Below, piece by piece: positions 24,008-30,899 of a DNA stretch of 64,000 nucleotides (its first letter is position 1; each line of letters begins with the position of its first letter). The position numbers and the translations under genes are program-made. This stretch comes from Bacteroidota bacterium. Lineage in GTDB: Bacteria; Bacteroidota; Bacteroidia; Palsa-965. Below the pieces are notes generated by a model that was not told the origin of the DNA, did not search any database, and saw only the letters and a program-made list of their open reading frames with translations. The stretch is from assembly GCA_016194975.1 (NCBI GenBank), contig JACQAM010000019.1, forward strand, positions 1 through 64,000. The letters run 5' to 3'.

Positions 24008-25292
24008 ATGGGAATGGATGTTCCTCGAATTTATTTGCAGCGTGTAGTGATCATTGGCGGAGGATTTGCCGGAATTGAACTGGCAAAAGAGTTGCGCGGA
24101 TATTTCCAGGTGGTGATGATAGACCGGAATAATTTTCACACTTTTCAGCCGTTGCTTTACCAGGTGGCGACGGCGGGCATCGAACCCGATTCAATCGTTT
24201 TTCCATTGAGAAAAATTTTCAAGGGAATGAAAAATTTTTATTTCAGGATGGCGGAAGTAACGAGCGTCATTCCCGGAAAAAAATAAAATTGAAACGAACA
24301 TCGGCGAACTGGAATATGATTTTCTTGTAATTGCAACCGGTTCCGATACGAGTTATTTCGGAATGGAAGAATTGCGGATGAAAAGTATGCCGATGAAAAC
24401 GGTGCAGGAAGCGTTGAATCTCCGCAGTTGCATTCTCGAAAATTTTGAAATGGCCGTCACGTGTACAGACCTGCGCGAGCGTGATGCGCTCATGACGTAC
24501 GTGATCGCCGGTGGCGGGCCTACAGGTGTGGAACTCGCGGGCGCACTCGCGGAACTGAAACAACATGTGCTGCCGAATGATTATCCCGAACTCGATTTCA
24601 TGAATATGAATATTCACCTCGTGGATAACGGCGAACGTGTGCTGGGTGCAATGGGAGAACGTTCTTCTGAAAAAGCAAAACAGTATCTCGAAAAAATGGG
24701 AGTGAAAGTCTGGTTGAAAACAAGAGTGACCGGTTACGACGGAAAAAATGTTTTCACAGCATCGGAAAAAAATATTCCATGCTCCACACTTATCTGGGCT
24801 GCGGGCGTAATGGGAAAAATTATCAATGGAATTCCGCCTGATGCTGTTTTGCAAAATGGAAGAATAAAAGTAGACGAATGCAATAAAGTTTCAGGCACAG
24901 AAAATATTTTTGCTTTGGGTGATGTTGCTTTCATGATGCAGGAAAAATTTCCGAAAGGCCATCCGCAGGTTGCGCAGGTTGCGATTCAGCAGGGAATTAA
25001 TCTGGGTAAAAATCTTTGTTCGGGAATGAATGTGGTGCATTGGAAAAAATTCAGTTATCATGACAAAGGTTCGATGGCTACAGTAGGAAGAAATAAAGCG
25101 GTGGTGGAAACGAAGCGGATAAAAACGCAGGGATTTTTTGCATGGCTCATCTGGATGTTCATTCATCTTTTATTCTTGGTGGGTTTCCGCAACAGGATCA
25201 TCGTATTCTTCAACTGGCTCATCAGTTATTTCAATTATGAACGCGGGTTGCGTCTTATTATTCGTCCATTCAAATCAAAAAAAATTGGCTGA
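24008..25292 (+). pseudogene. Type II NADH:quinone oxidoreductase (NDH-2-like), interrupted by one frameshift
   Basis: Two frames make one protein of about 427 aa. The first gives VVIIGGGFAGIELAKEL (FAD-binding) and FQPLLYQVATAGIEPDSI, both typical of NDH-2. It ends at a TAA formed by A7 at 24277-24283. Removing one A restores GKNKIETNIGELEYDFLVIA-type reading into the second frame, which has VIAGGGPTGVELAGALAEL (NADH-binding), FALGDVAFM and a C-terminal amphipathic and membrane-anchoring end. Everything else is intact, so either this is a recent inactivation, a sequencing or assembly error, or a slippage site. NDH-2 passes electrons from NADH to quinone without pumping protons. Confidence 0.8.
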
Positions 25293-25842
25293 GATACTCA
25301 ACATAAGTGAGCGTGCTTCCTATCTTGGAAAAGAGGAAGAGATAAGTATTGTCATTACCGCATCGGGCGACAAAATAAAAACGAGAAATATTTCACTGTT
25401 GCTTGTGTTATGGATCGCCGGGGGAGCAACCATCATTTACGGATATTTCGGAATGACAGATGAAAAATCGAAGATCGTTACATTGGTGTGGCTTGCCTTC
25501 TGGGGATATTTTTTATACATCATGGGAAAATCGGCCATGTGGCAATGGAAAGGAAGAGAGATCATAAAAATAAGATCATCCACTTTGTATTATAAAAAAG
25601 ACATTAATGGAAGAGGATGGGTGCAGAATTATCCGTTGGATGAAATAAAAAAACTGGAAGTGAAAAAAAACAATGCGCCTTCATGGATCAATAAGATCGG
25701 CGGCGATTACTGGAACACAGATTGCGATTCCATTTCATTCATACATGGAGAAAAGGAAATTAATTTCGGATACAAACTTACGGAGCATGAATCGGCGAAG
25801 ATCGTTTCACTCTTGCAGCGCGCCATGAAAAATTCAAAGTGA
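25285..25842 (+). CDS. Small membrane protein of unknown function
   Basis: About 185 aa if it starts at the TTG at 25285, overlapping the end of the oxidoreductase by 8 bases; the frame is open further upstream, but that part is a shadow of the oxidoreductase. Residues about 35-85 contain two membrane helices (ISLLLVLWIAGGATIIYG and IVTLVWLAFWGYFLYIMG). The rest is a soluble domain with YYKKDINGRGWVQNYPLDEI and IGGDYWNTDCDSISF, resembling bacterial PH-like YcxB/YdbT folds, which is only a guess. Start codon uncertain. Confidence 0.55.
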   Translation: MAEILNISERASYLGKEEEISIVITASGDKIKTRNISLLLVLWIAGGATIIYGYFGMTDEKSKIVTLVWLAFWGYFLYIMGKSAMWQWKGREIIKIRSSTLYYKKDINGRGWVQNYPLDEIKKLEVKKNNAPSWINKIGGDYWNTDCDSISFIHGEKEINFGYKLTEHESAKIVSLLQRAMKNSK

Positions 25843-26265
25843 TTTTTCCATCCTGTAATGCTGGATAAGGTTCCACATGATGAACGATTTTTCCATTTGC
25901 CTGTAACCAAGAGCAAGATAAAACGGAACAGCATTCTCTCTCGCCTGCAATATTATTCTTGAGAATTTAAGTCGGCGTGCTTCTTCTTCGAGAAAATCAA
26001 CCAATTTTTTTCCTACACCTTTTCCCTGTTGATCTTCGCGCACGCCCATGAAACGGATTTGTCCCTCTTCTGCAGAATTTTTATGGAGTCGTGCAACGCC
26101 CACCACTTCATCTTTTTCATTCACTGCTATCGCATGGAAAGAAATTTTTTCCAACTCATCTTTTTCAGAACCTTCGGGCTGATCCCATTTTTTTCTAAGC
26201 ACTTCCCAGCGCAGACGGTAATATTTTTTAAAATCTTCTGAGGATTCCGGTTGACGGATGATCAT
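25834..26265 (-). CDS. GNAT family N-acetyltransferase
   Basis: 143 aa. IRFMGVREDQQGKGVGKKLV is the acetyl-CoA pyrophosphate-binding motif A (Q/R-x-x-G-x-G/A), and IILQARENAVPFYLALGYRQ is motif B. It probably acetylates a small amine or protein N-terminus, substrate unknown. Its stop overlaps that of the convergent membrane protein by 9 bases. Confidence 0.85.
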   Translation of the reverse strand: MIIRQPESSEDFKKYYRLRWEVLRKKWDQPEGSEKDELEKISFHAIAVNEKDEVVGVARLHKNSAEEGQIRFMGVREDQQGKGVGKKLVDFLEEEARRLKFSRIILQARENAVPFYLALGYRQMEKSFIMWNLIQHYRMEKSL

Positions 26266-26271
26266 AACAGA

Positions 26272-27204
26272 TCAGAACTTCGAGTGCGTCTTCTTGATCT
26301 TGCCCAACTTGTAATTCACGGTGATGTGCATGAACATATAGGCATCGTTGTGTTTCGAATCGCCTCGTTGCTGGCCAACGCCTGTCGGATCAATTCCGCC
26401 ATTGTCACCAGCAGTGATTGTGTGGTTGGTAGGATTTGCAAAATGAATAGCAGTAGTTGCATTCGATCCGAAATAAGAAGTCAGTAAAGCAGGATCAACA
26501 TACACAGTGCTCACATCGTCAATATAATCGGTGAGGGTGAGTCGTAAGCCGAATTCAATTCCAAGACTGAAACGGCGATTCATTGCATATTTGAATCCAA
26601 GTCCCATTGGAAAACAAACGGAATAATTGGAATACATTGGTAATCCCGGCTTGAGGCCTTCACCTTCCGTTCGCATATCTCTCAGATTGTACCATTGTCC
26701 CTGGTCGAAACCTTTCGGGTTGAAATAAAATCCGCCCACTCCGAGGAATCCATATTCCTGAATATCGATATGTCTCCACCCGTGAATTTTTTTGTAATTG
26801 TAAATATGTCCCGGCCGTTCTTTCGAGAAATAGAATTCTACCTGTCCGGAGAATTCGAAAATGTTTGATTTAAAATTCAGGTTGCGGTTATTGCGGTAAC
26901 GTTCAAGGGTAAGATTATCATCGCCATAAATTTTTCCGTAAACAAAGTTTGCGCGAAAACCAACATAACGGCTTTTCCTGTAACGCAAATGAACTCCGAA
27001 AGAAGGGCGGGTGAGTGAAAGTTCCAGGTCGCGGACAAAATGTGTTCCTATCTGATTGGCTCCACCAAGATCACCGAGAAAATTCGAAGCGCCAAGATCA
27101 ACTCCTGCTTCCCACTTGTAATGCTTATTCCGCTGTGCAAAGCCAATGAGCGGCAACGCCAGCAAACAAATAAATAATACGCGACGGAATAATAGAATTT
27201 TCAT
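26272..27204 (-). CDS. Outer-membrane beta-barrel protein, DUF6089-like
   Basis: 310 aa, signal peptide ending at IGFAQ. The mature chain begins KHYKWEAGVDLGASNFLGDLGG, the DUF6089 start, and alternates short strands with aromatic residues (VGFRANFVYGKIYGD, FEFSGQVEFYFSKE, VCFPMGLGFKYAM) as in barrels. The C-terminal strand AYMFMHITVNYKLGKIKK does not end in Phe. Proteins of this type commonly support T9SS or gliding; none of the PorK-N partners is in the window. A TAAATTTG promoter element lies 17-24 bases upstream. Confidence 0.75.
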   Translation of the reverse strand: MKILLFRRVLFICLLALPLIGFAQRNKHYKWEAGVDLGASNFLGDLGGANQIGTHFVRDLELSLTRPSFGVHLRYRKSRYVGFRANFVYGKIYGDDNLTLERYRNNRNLNFKSNIFEFSGQVEFYFSKERPGHIYNYKKIHGWRHIDIQEYGFLGVGGFYFNPKGFDQGQWYNLRDMRTEGEGLKPGLPMYSNYSVCFPMGLGFKYAMNRRFSLGIEFGLRLTLTDYIDDVSTVYVDPALLTSYFGSNATTAIHFANPTNHTITAGDNGGIDPTGVGQQRGDSKHNDAYMFMHITVNYKLGKIKKTHSKF

Positions 27205-27220
27205 GCAAATAGGGTCAATA

Positions 27221-27228
27221 CAAATTTA
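27221..27228 (-). promoter_or_regulatory. Predicted -7 element for the DUF6089-like gene
   Basis: CAAATTTA on the plus strand reads TAAATTTG on the minus strand and lies 17 bases before the start codon at 27204. Confidence 0.45.
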
Positions 27229-27254
27229 ACGAAAAATGCGGTAAAAACGAATAG

Positions 27255-28340
27255 CTATTCTATAAAAGCTGCACTTTTCAGGGTAAAACCGTATTCATCT
27301 TCGACAAGAAGCCGTGTCGAATCAGTTTGACAGAGCACTTCCCCAATATTGCGCACAAAGGCAAAAGGGATATTTTTTCGTTCAAGTTTTTTTTCAATCT
27401 CGGCGGAAGAGAATTTTTCGATCACAGTTTTCAGTTTTCGGAAAAGTTCATTGCGATTGGCAACGCGCATTTCATTGGTTGAATATTTTTTGTCGGTCAC
27501 CAGCGAATCCATTTCCAGCGAAGTGCACAGTTCACCGAATTGCATTTCATTGCCAATTGCGAGTACCATTATTTTTTTATCCTTCAGGCAAAAAGTTTCT
27601 CCGTATGGGGCAATGTTGGGATGAATGGATCCATTGAGTCCGGGAATTTTTCCGGTTTGAAAATAATTTGTGGCCATATAGGAAAGGGAGATCACAGCTG
27701 TATCATAGAGCGAAACATGAACATAATTTCCGTTGCCGTTTTTTTTCCGATCATAAAGTGCGAGAAGAATTCCTTCCTTGAGTTGGTGCGCGCTCAGGAT
27801 GTCGATCATTGCCAATGGCATTTTAAGAGGGCCGGATTCATGAGTTCCATTCATGCTCATGAATCCTGTTTCTGCCTGTAAGCAGAGATCAAACGCAGGA
27901 CGGGGATCTTTTTTTCCGTATCCTGAAATCTGTGCATAAATGAGTTTTGGGAATTTTTTTTTCAGAGTTGAATAATTCAAACCAAACTTTTTTTCATCGC
28001 CCGGTTTGAAATTCACAAGGATGATATCGGTATCACGAAGTAATTCCTGCAAAATCTTTTTTCCGCTTTTCCCAAGAATGTCAAGCAACAGATTTTGTTT
28101 TCCCTGGTTTGCAGCCCGGTAATAGGCAGAGGGTTTATTATGATCTTCCTCCGGCATTCTCCAGTTGCGGGTTACATCGCCCCCGGTTGCGGGATTTTCG
28201 ATTTTCAGAACATGAGCCCCAAGTTCAGCAAGAAAAGTTCCCACCAAAGGCCCTGCAAGGACACTCGCAAGTTCAAGGACTTTTATCCCTGATAACGGTT
28301 TCTTTTTACCCCCCTGCTTTTTTCGCCTGATAGCCTTCAT
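27255..28340 (-). CDS. CoA-transferase family III (CaiB/BaiF) enzyme
   Basis: 361 aa. LSGIKVLELASVLAGPLVGTFLAELGA is the family start with the CoA-binding loop. FDLCLQAETGFMSMNG carries the catalytic aspartate near residue 162. IHPNIAPYGETFCLKDKKIM and KNIPFAFVRNIGEV follow in order. Family III enzymes transfer CoA between acids or racemise 2-methylacyl-CoAs; the substrate cannot be told from sequence. Its start overlaps the SUI1 gene end by 35 bases; a later start is possible but would cut the basic N-terminus only. Confidence 0.85.
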   Translation of the reverse strand: MKAIRRKKQGGKKKPLSGIKVLELASVLAGPLVGTFLAELGAHVLKIENPATGGDVTRNWRMPEEDHNKPSAYYRAANQGKQNLLLDILGKSGKKILQELLRDTDIILVNFKPGDEKKFGLNYSTLKKKFPKLIYAQISGYGKKDPRPAFDLCLQAETGFMSMNGTHESGPLKMPLAMIDILSAHQLKEGILLALYDRKKNGNGNYVHVSLYDTAVISLSYMATNYFQTGKIPGLNGSIHPNIAPYGETFCLKDKKIMVLAIGNEMQFGELCTSLEMDSLVTDKKYSTNEMRVANRNELFRKLKTVIEKFSSAEIEKKLERKNIPFAFVRNIGEVLCQTDSTRLLVEDEYGFTLKSAAFIE

Positions 28341-28644
28341 GGATCAGAATGTCGAGAATTTTATCGCGGTGATTTCCCTGGATGAGGATCTCATTATTTT
28401 TTACGGAACCGCCTACGCCGCATTTTTGTTTCAGTGATCGTGCTAATTCTTCTATTTCCGGAAAATGATCGGGGAAACCGTTTACGCGGCTCACCATTTT
28501 ACTTCCGCCCAGGCGGTCAAGAAATATTTTGAGAGTGACCTGTTTCTTCGGTGTCGATCCTTCAATGTTTTCATTTTCTTCCACCCTGAAATCGGGATTG
28601 GTGGAATAAACAAAACCTCCGCTCTTATTTTTTTTGCCAGCCAT
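28306..28644 (-). CDS. SUI1/eIF1-like translation factor (YciH type)
   Basis: 112 aa. The SUI1 core spans residues about 35-110: KKQVTLKIFLDRLGGSKMVS, LKQKCGVGGSVKNNEILIQG and HRDKILDILIHEGY. This is the bacterial YciH form, thought to influence start-site selection or ribosome binding. A TAACTTTG element sits 5 bases before the start, so its mRNA would be almost leaderless. The gene overlaps the CoA-transferase downstream by 35 bases. Confidence 0.85.
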   Translation of the reverse strand: MAGKKNKSGGFVYSTNPDFRVEENENIEGSTPKKQVTLKIFLDRLGGSKMVSRVNGFPDHFPEIEELARSLKQKCGVGGSVKNNEILIQGNHRDKILDILIHEGYQAKKAGG

Positions 28645-28648
28645 TATC

Positions 28649-28656
28649 CAAAGTTA
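28649..28656 (-). promoter_or_regulatory. Predicted -7 element for the SUI1 gene
   Basis: CAAAGTTA reads TAACTTTG on the minus strand, only 5 bases upstream of the start codon at 28644. Confidence 0.45.
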
Positions 28657-28670
28657 ACGGGTAAAGAAAA

Positions 28671-28694
28671 ATCCCGGTCGTTGCCAACCGGGAT
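28671..28694 (-). terminator. Intrinsic terminator after the DUF5011-like lipoprotein gene
   Basis: ATCCCGGT (28671-28678) pairs exactly with ACCGGGAT (28687-28694) around an 8-base loop. On the minus strand the stem is followed by TTTTTC, giving a standard terminator 22 bases past the stop at 28717 and insulating the SUI1 promoter. Confidence 0.75.
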
Positions 28695-28716
28695 CTTTGA
28701 AAATAATTGAATAAGC

Positions 28717-29415
28717 TTAGAAATGGGTGTAAGTCTGCACACAGCCATTAGCTGTAGTAGAGTTGGTAATATCATGATCGGTGTAAGTGATGTTGAACAT
28801 GATAGGTGCCGATGTTTGTGTTACGGTTCCATTGCCGCTGAAGTCATGCGAAGAATTGTCCGTTCCAATAGGGTTTTCATTCTGCAAAGGAAGTGTTACA
28901 GTGCTTCCGCTGATGGTGGCATAAACGTTATCGTTATTCTGGTAATCTGCGAAACCAACGAGCGCTGCACTGTAATGTGCAAAATGGATTTTTCCGTTTA
29001 CAGTATTATCAGTAGTAATAGTAATGTTATAATTGAAGGCAGGAATAGTAGGAACCGTGTCATGAACAGAATAGTTACCTGTATACATTTCGGCATCATT
29101 TACAATATGAATAACAACTGCCTGATCGGCTTTGTTACCAGCTGCATCTGAAACGGAATAAGTAAGAGTATAAGTTCCTTTTGTGTTCGGGTCAACTGTT
29201 CCGGTAACGGTGATCGAGGTAGAAATGTCTCCGTCCTGATCATCGGTTGCGGTCGCTGTTGGGTTTGTCCAGGAAGTTCCAAGAGAAGCGGTCTGGTCGT
29301 TTCCACCTGTAACAGTGATAACGGGGGCTGTGGTGTCTGCCTTTTTGCAGGAAGACATGGAAATCACTCCCGCGAGGAATGCGACAGAAGCGATCAAAGT
29401 GAGTTGTTTTTTCAT
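28717..29415 (-). CDS. Lipoprotein with DUF5011/HYR-like Ig domain
   Basis: 232 aa. Lipobox VISMSSC-K at about 23. Residues 30-108 form an Ig-like domain of the DUF5011 type: DTTAPVITVTGGNDQTASLG, TATDDQDGDISTSI and YTLTYSVSDAAGNKADQAV. The C-terminal 120 residues form a second beta-rich domain without known motifs. Probably a surface or periplasmic lipoprotein. It is divergent from the KADS-repeat lipoproteins and has its own terminator. Confidence 0.8.
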   Translation of the reverse strand: MKKQLTLIASVAFLAGVISMSSCKKADTTAPVITVTGGNDQTASLGTSWTNPTATATDDQDGDISTSITVTGTVDPNTKGTYTLTYSVSDAAGNKADQAVVIHIVNDAEMYTGNYSVHDTVPTIPAFNYNITITTDNTVNGKIHFAHYSAALVGFADYQNNDNVYATISGSTVTLPLQNENPIGTDNSSHDFSGNGTVTQTSAPIMFNITYTDHDITNSTTANGCVQTYTHF

Positions 29416-29464
29416 GTTATGGTTTATGGTTTTGAGTTTGATATGCTGTATAGCAAAGTTCGTG

Positions 29465-29472
29465 CAAAAGTA
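29465..29472 (-). promoter_or_regulatory. Predicted -7 element for the DUF5011-like gene
   Basis: CAAAAGTA reads TACTTTTG on the minus strand, a TAnnTTTG match 50 bases before the start at 29415. Confidence 0.4.
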
Positions 29473-29521
29473 GGCGGATATAATATTGAAAGCAAACTTT
29501 TTTTGGTTTTAAAAATTGTTT

Positions 29522-29529
29522 TACATTTG
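29522..29529 (+). promoter_or_regulatory. Predicted promoter of the first KADS lipoprotein gene
   Basis: TACATTTG is a perfect TAnnTTTG element; a TTTG at 29502-29505 stands 16 bases upstream as the -33 element. The leader that follows (CGCCGGTTAACCAAACTC) is nearly identical to that of the next gene. Confidence 0.6.
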
Positions 29530-29560
29530 GCGCCGGTTAACCAAACTCAAACAACCAAAA

Positions 29561-29890
29561 ATGAAAAAAGTACTCTCAATCGCAGCTATGGCTGCTATGA
29601 CCACCTTCGTAATCTCCTGTGGAGATGGTGGCGCTGCTGCAAAAGCAGATTCTACAAAAAAAGCGGATTCCGCTCACGGAGTTTTCGTGACAGACTCCAC
29701 AAACAAAGCTGTAGCTGACAAGAAAAAAGCCGATTCTATGGCAAAAGCTGATGCTGATATGAAAGCTAAAATGGCAGCTGACTCTACCATGAAAGCCGAT
29801 TCAATGGCAAAAGCTGGCAGCAAAAAACCGATGACTCCTAAACAAAAAGAGCACATCGAGAATAAAAAGGCAACAAGCGGACGCGGATAA
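29561..29890 (+). CDS. Small Lys/Ala/Asp/Ser-rich lipoprotein, copy 1
   Basis: 109 aa from the ATG at 29561, chosen because MKKVLSIAAMAAMTTFVISC is a lipoprotein signal with its cysteine at residue 20; the upstream open frame is not used. After GDGG the mature part repeats K-K-A-D-S/T and D-S-M-A-K motifs (KADSTKKADSAHG, KKKADSMAKADADMKAKMA). It is probably an extended or helical periplasmic/outer-membrane lipoprotein, in role perhaps like Lpp, but no known family is recognised. Same promoter and leader as copy 2; terminator at 29911. Confidence 0.75.
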   Translation: MKKVLSIAAMAAMTTFVISCGDGGAAAKADSTKKADSAHGVFVTDSTNKAVADKKKADSMAKADADMKAKMAADSTMKADSMAKAGSKKPMTPKQKEHIENKKATSGRG

Positions 29891-29910
29891 TCCCCGTTCG
29901 TTCCTACCTA

Positions 29911-29937
29911 AAAAGGGGCTTTGGCCCCTTTTTTTTT
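29911..29937 (+). terminator. Intrinsic terminator after KADS copy 1
   Basis: AAAAGGGGC and GGCCCC-TTTT form a 9-bp stem with a TTTG-type loop, followed by a run of nine or more T on the plus strand. Confidence 0.85.
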
Positions 29938-29977
29938 GAAAAAAAACCAGATAAATCACCAACTATATAATTTTTTA

Positions 29978-29985
29978 TATCTTTG
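29978..29985 (+). promoter_or_regulatory. Predicted promoter of KADS copy 2
   Basis: TATCTTTG matches TAnnTTTG exactly. The leader GCCGGTTAACCAAACTC repeats that of copy 1, so the duplication included the promoter. Confidence 0.65.
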
Positions 29986-30015
29986 CCGCCGGTTAACCAA
30001 ACTCTAAAAACCAAA

Positions 30016-30297
30016 ATGAAAAAAGTTCTCTCACTCGTAGCTATTGCTACAATGACATCATTCGTTATCTCTTGTGGAGACAACGGAGAAGCTGCTAAGG
30101 CAGACTCAACCAAAAAAGCTGATTCAGCTCACGGTGTATTTGTAACCGACTCTACTAACAAAGCGGTTGCTGACAAGAAAAAAGCTGATTCAATGGCTAA
30201 AGTTGACGCAGATATGAAAGCTAAAATGTGCGCTGACTCTACCATGAAAGCCGACTCAATGGCTAAAAAAGGTGGCAAAGGTAAAAAAGGAAAATAA
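30016..30297 (+). CDS. Small Lys/Ala/Asp/Ser-rich lipoprotein, copy 2
   Basis: 93 aa from the ATG at 30016. The signal MKKVLSLVAIATMTSFVISC and the mature KADSTKKADSAHGVFVTDST block are almost identical to copy 1. It ends in KKGGKGKKGK instead of the MTPKQKEHIENKK tail, so the copies differ mainly at the C-terminus. It has one extra cysteine (KAKMCADST), absent from copy 1, which could crosslink. A tandem duplication is clear. Confidence 0.75.
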   Translation: MKKVLSLVAIATMTSFVISCGDNGEAAKADSTKKADSAHGVFVTDSTNKAVADKKKADSMAKVDADMKAKMCADSTMKADSMAKKGGKGKKGK

Positions 30298-30340
30298 TCT
30301 GAAGGGCTCTGCCCTAAGATAAATCCGATTTTATTCGGTC

Positions 30341-30370
30341 AAAAAAAAGGGACGATAGGTCCCTTTTTTT
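30341..30370 (+). terminator. Intrinsic terminator after KADS copy 2
   Basis: GGGAC and GTCCC (30349-30353, 30359-30363) with flanking A8 and T7 form a stem that ends in a T-run. Smaller hairpins (AGGGC-TCT-GCCCT and CCGATTTTATTCGG) precede it. Confidence 0.8.
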
Positions 30371-30407
30371 ATGGACTTTAACAACGACCGGAAAAGACCG
30401 AAATCAA

Positions 30408-30415
30408 TATCTTTG
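30408..30415 (+). promoter_or_regulatory. Predicted promoter of KADS copy 3
   Basis: TATCTTTG, a perfect TAnnTTTG, lies 15 bases before the first ATG at 30430, so the leader is very short. Confidence 0.6.
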
Positions 30416-30429
30416 AAGCGTTTCAAAAA

Positions 30430-30696
30430 ATGAAAATGAAAAAAATATTACTACCTATTGCTTTTCTTTGCTTTGTGATCTCTGCATGCGGCGGTGCCGA
30501 TGAAGCTGCAAAAAAAATGCTCGATTCTATGAAAACGGACTCGATCAATAATATTGCGGCAAAGAAAAGAAAAGACGATTCGATTAAACTTGCTGCCTCT
30601 GTCGATAGTTCCAGTAAAGCAGAAAGAATGAAATGGCTTTCAGATTCAACTATGAAAGCGGACTCAATGAAAAAAAACAATAAGAAATCCAAATAA
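30430..30696 (+). CDS. Small Lys/Ser/Asp-rich lipoprotein, diverged copy 3
   Basis: 88 aa (86 if the second ATG at 30436 is used). Signal and lipobox: KKILLPIAFLCFVISAC-G. The mature part keeps the DSMK/KADSMKK words (KMLDSMKTDSIN, DSTMKADSMKKNN) but is otherwise diverged from copies 1 and 2. It appears to be an older paralogue of the same family. Its terminator is shared with the convergent mini-gene at 30739. Confidence 0.7.
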   Translation: MKMKKILLPIAFLCFVISACGGADEAAKKMLDSMKTDSINNIAAKKRKDDSIKLAASVDSSSKAERMKWLSDSTMKADSMKKNNKKSK

Positions 30697-30715
30697 TATT
30701 CTCGTCACAATGAGC

Positions 30716-30739
30716 AAAGGGGCAGCGATGCTCCTTTTT
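30716..30739. terminator. Hairpin terminator between KADS copy 3 and the Cys-rich mini-gene
   Basis: AAAGGGGC (30716-30723) and GCTCCTTT (30730-30737) pair with one G-T pair around AGCGAT. A T-run serves the plus strand; the A-rich opposite side may serve the convergent minus-strand gene. Confidence 0.7.
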
Positions 30740-30864
30740 CATTTGCATTTGCAATCATCACCGCAATCTCCTTTACGCGCAGAATTAAACTGCTTCCGGA
30801 ATCTGAAGAACAGAAAACATGCGGCCAGCAACGCAACAACAATCACTATTACTTTCTCGACCAT
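30739..30864 (-). CDS. 41-aa Cys-rich membrane mini-protein (FeoB-associated-like)
   Basis: Too short for usual ORF cutoffs. Read from the ATG at 30864 it gives MVEKVIVIVVALLAACFLFF, one membrane helix, then RFRKQF, a positively charged stop-transfer, and a cytosolic tail GDCGDDCKCK. This plan, with one helix and a terminal C-G-x-x-C-x-C cluster, matches the FeoB-associated Cys-rich proteins, which usually follow feoB and may handle iron. No feo gene is in the window, so the copy is an orphan. The reading frame ends at TGA within the shared terminator region. Confidence 0.65.
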   Translation of the reverse strand: MVEKVIVIVVALLAACFLFFRFRKQFNSARKGDCGDDCKCK

Positions 30865-30899
30865 AACGTAAAATTACGCGATTCCAATTTTACTTATTC

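Noticed and set aside
25138-25284. N-terminal extension of the small membrane protein into the NDH-2-like gene
   Set aside because: The extra 49 residues are an out-of-frame reading of the oxidoreductase C-terminus; a start at the TTG overlapping its stop is simpler.
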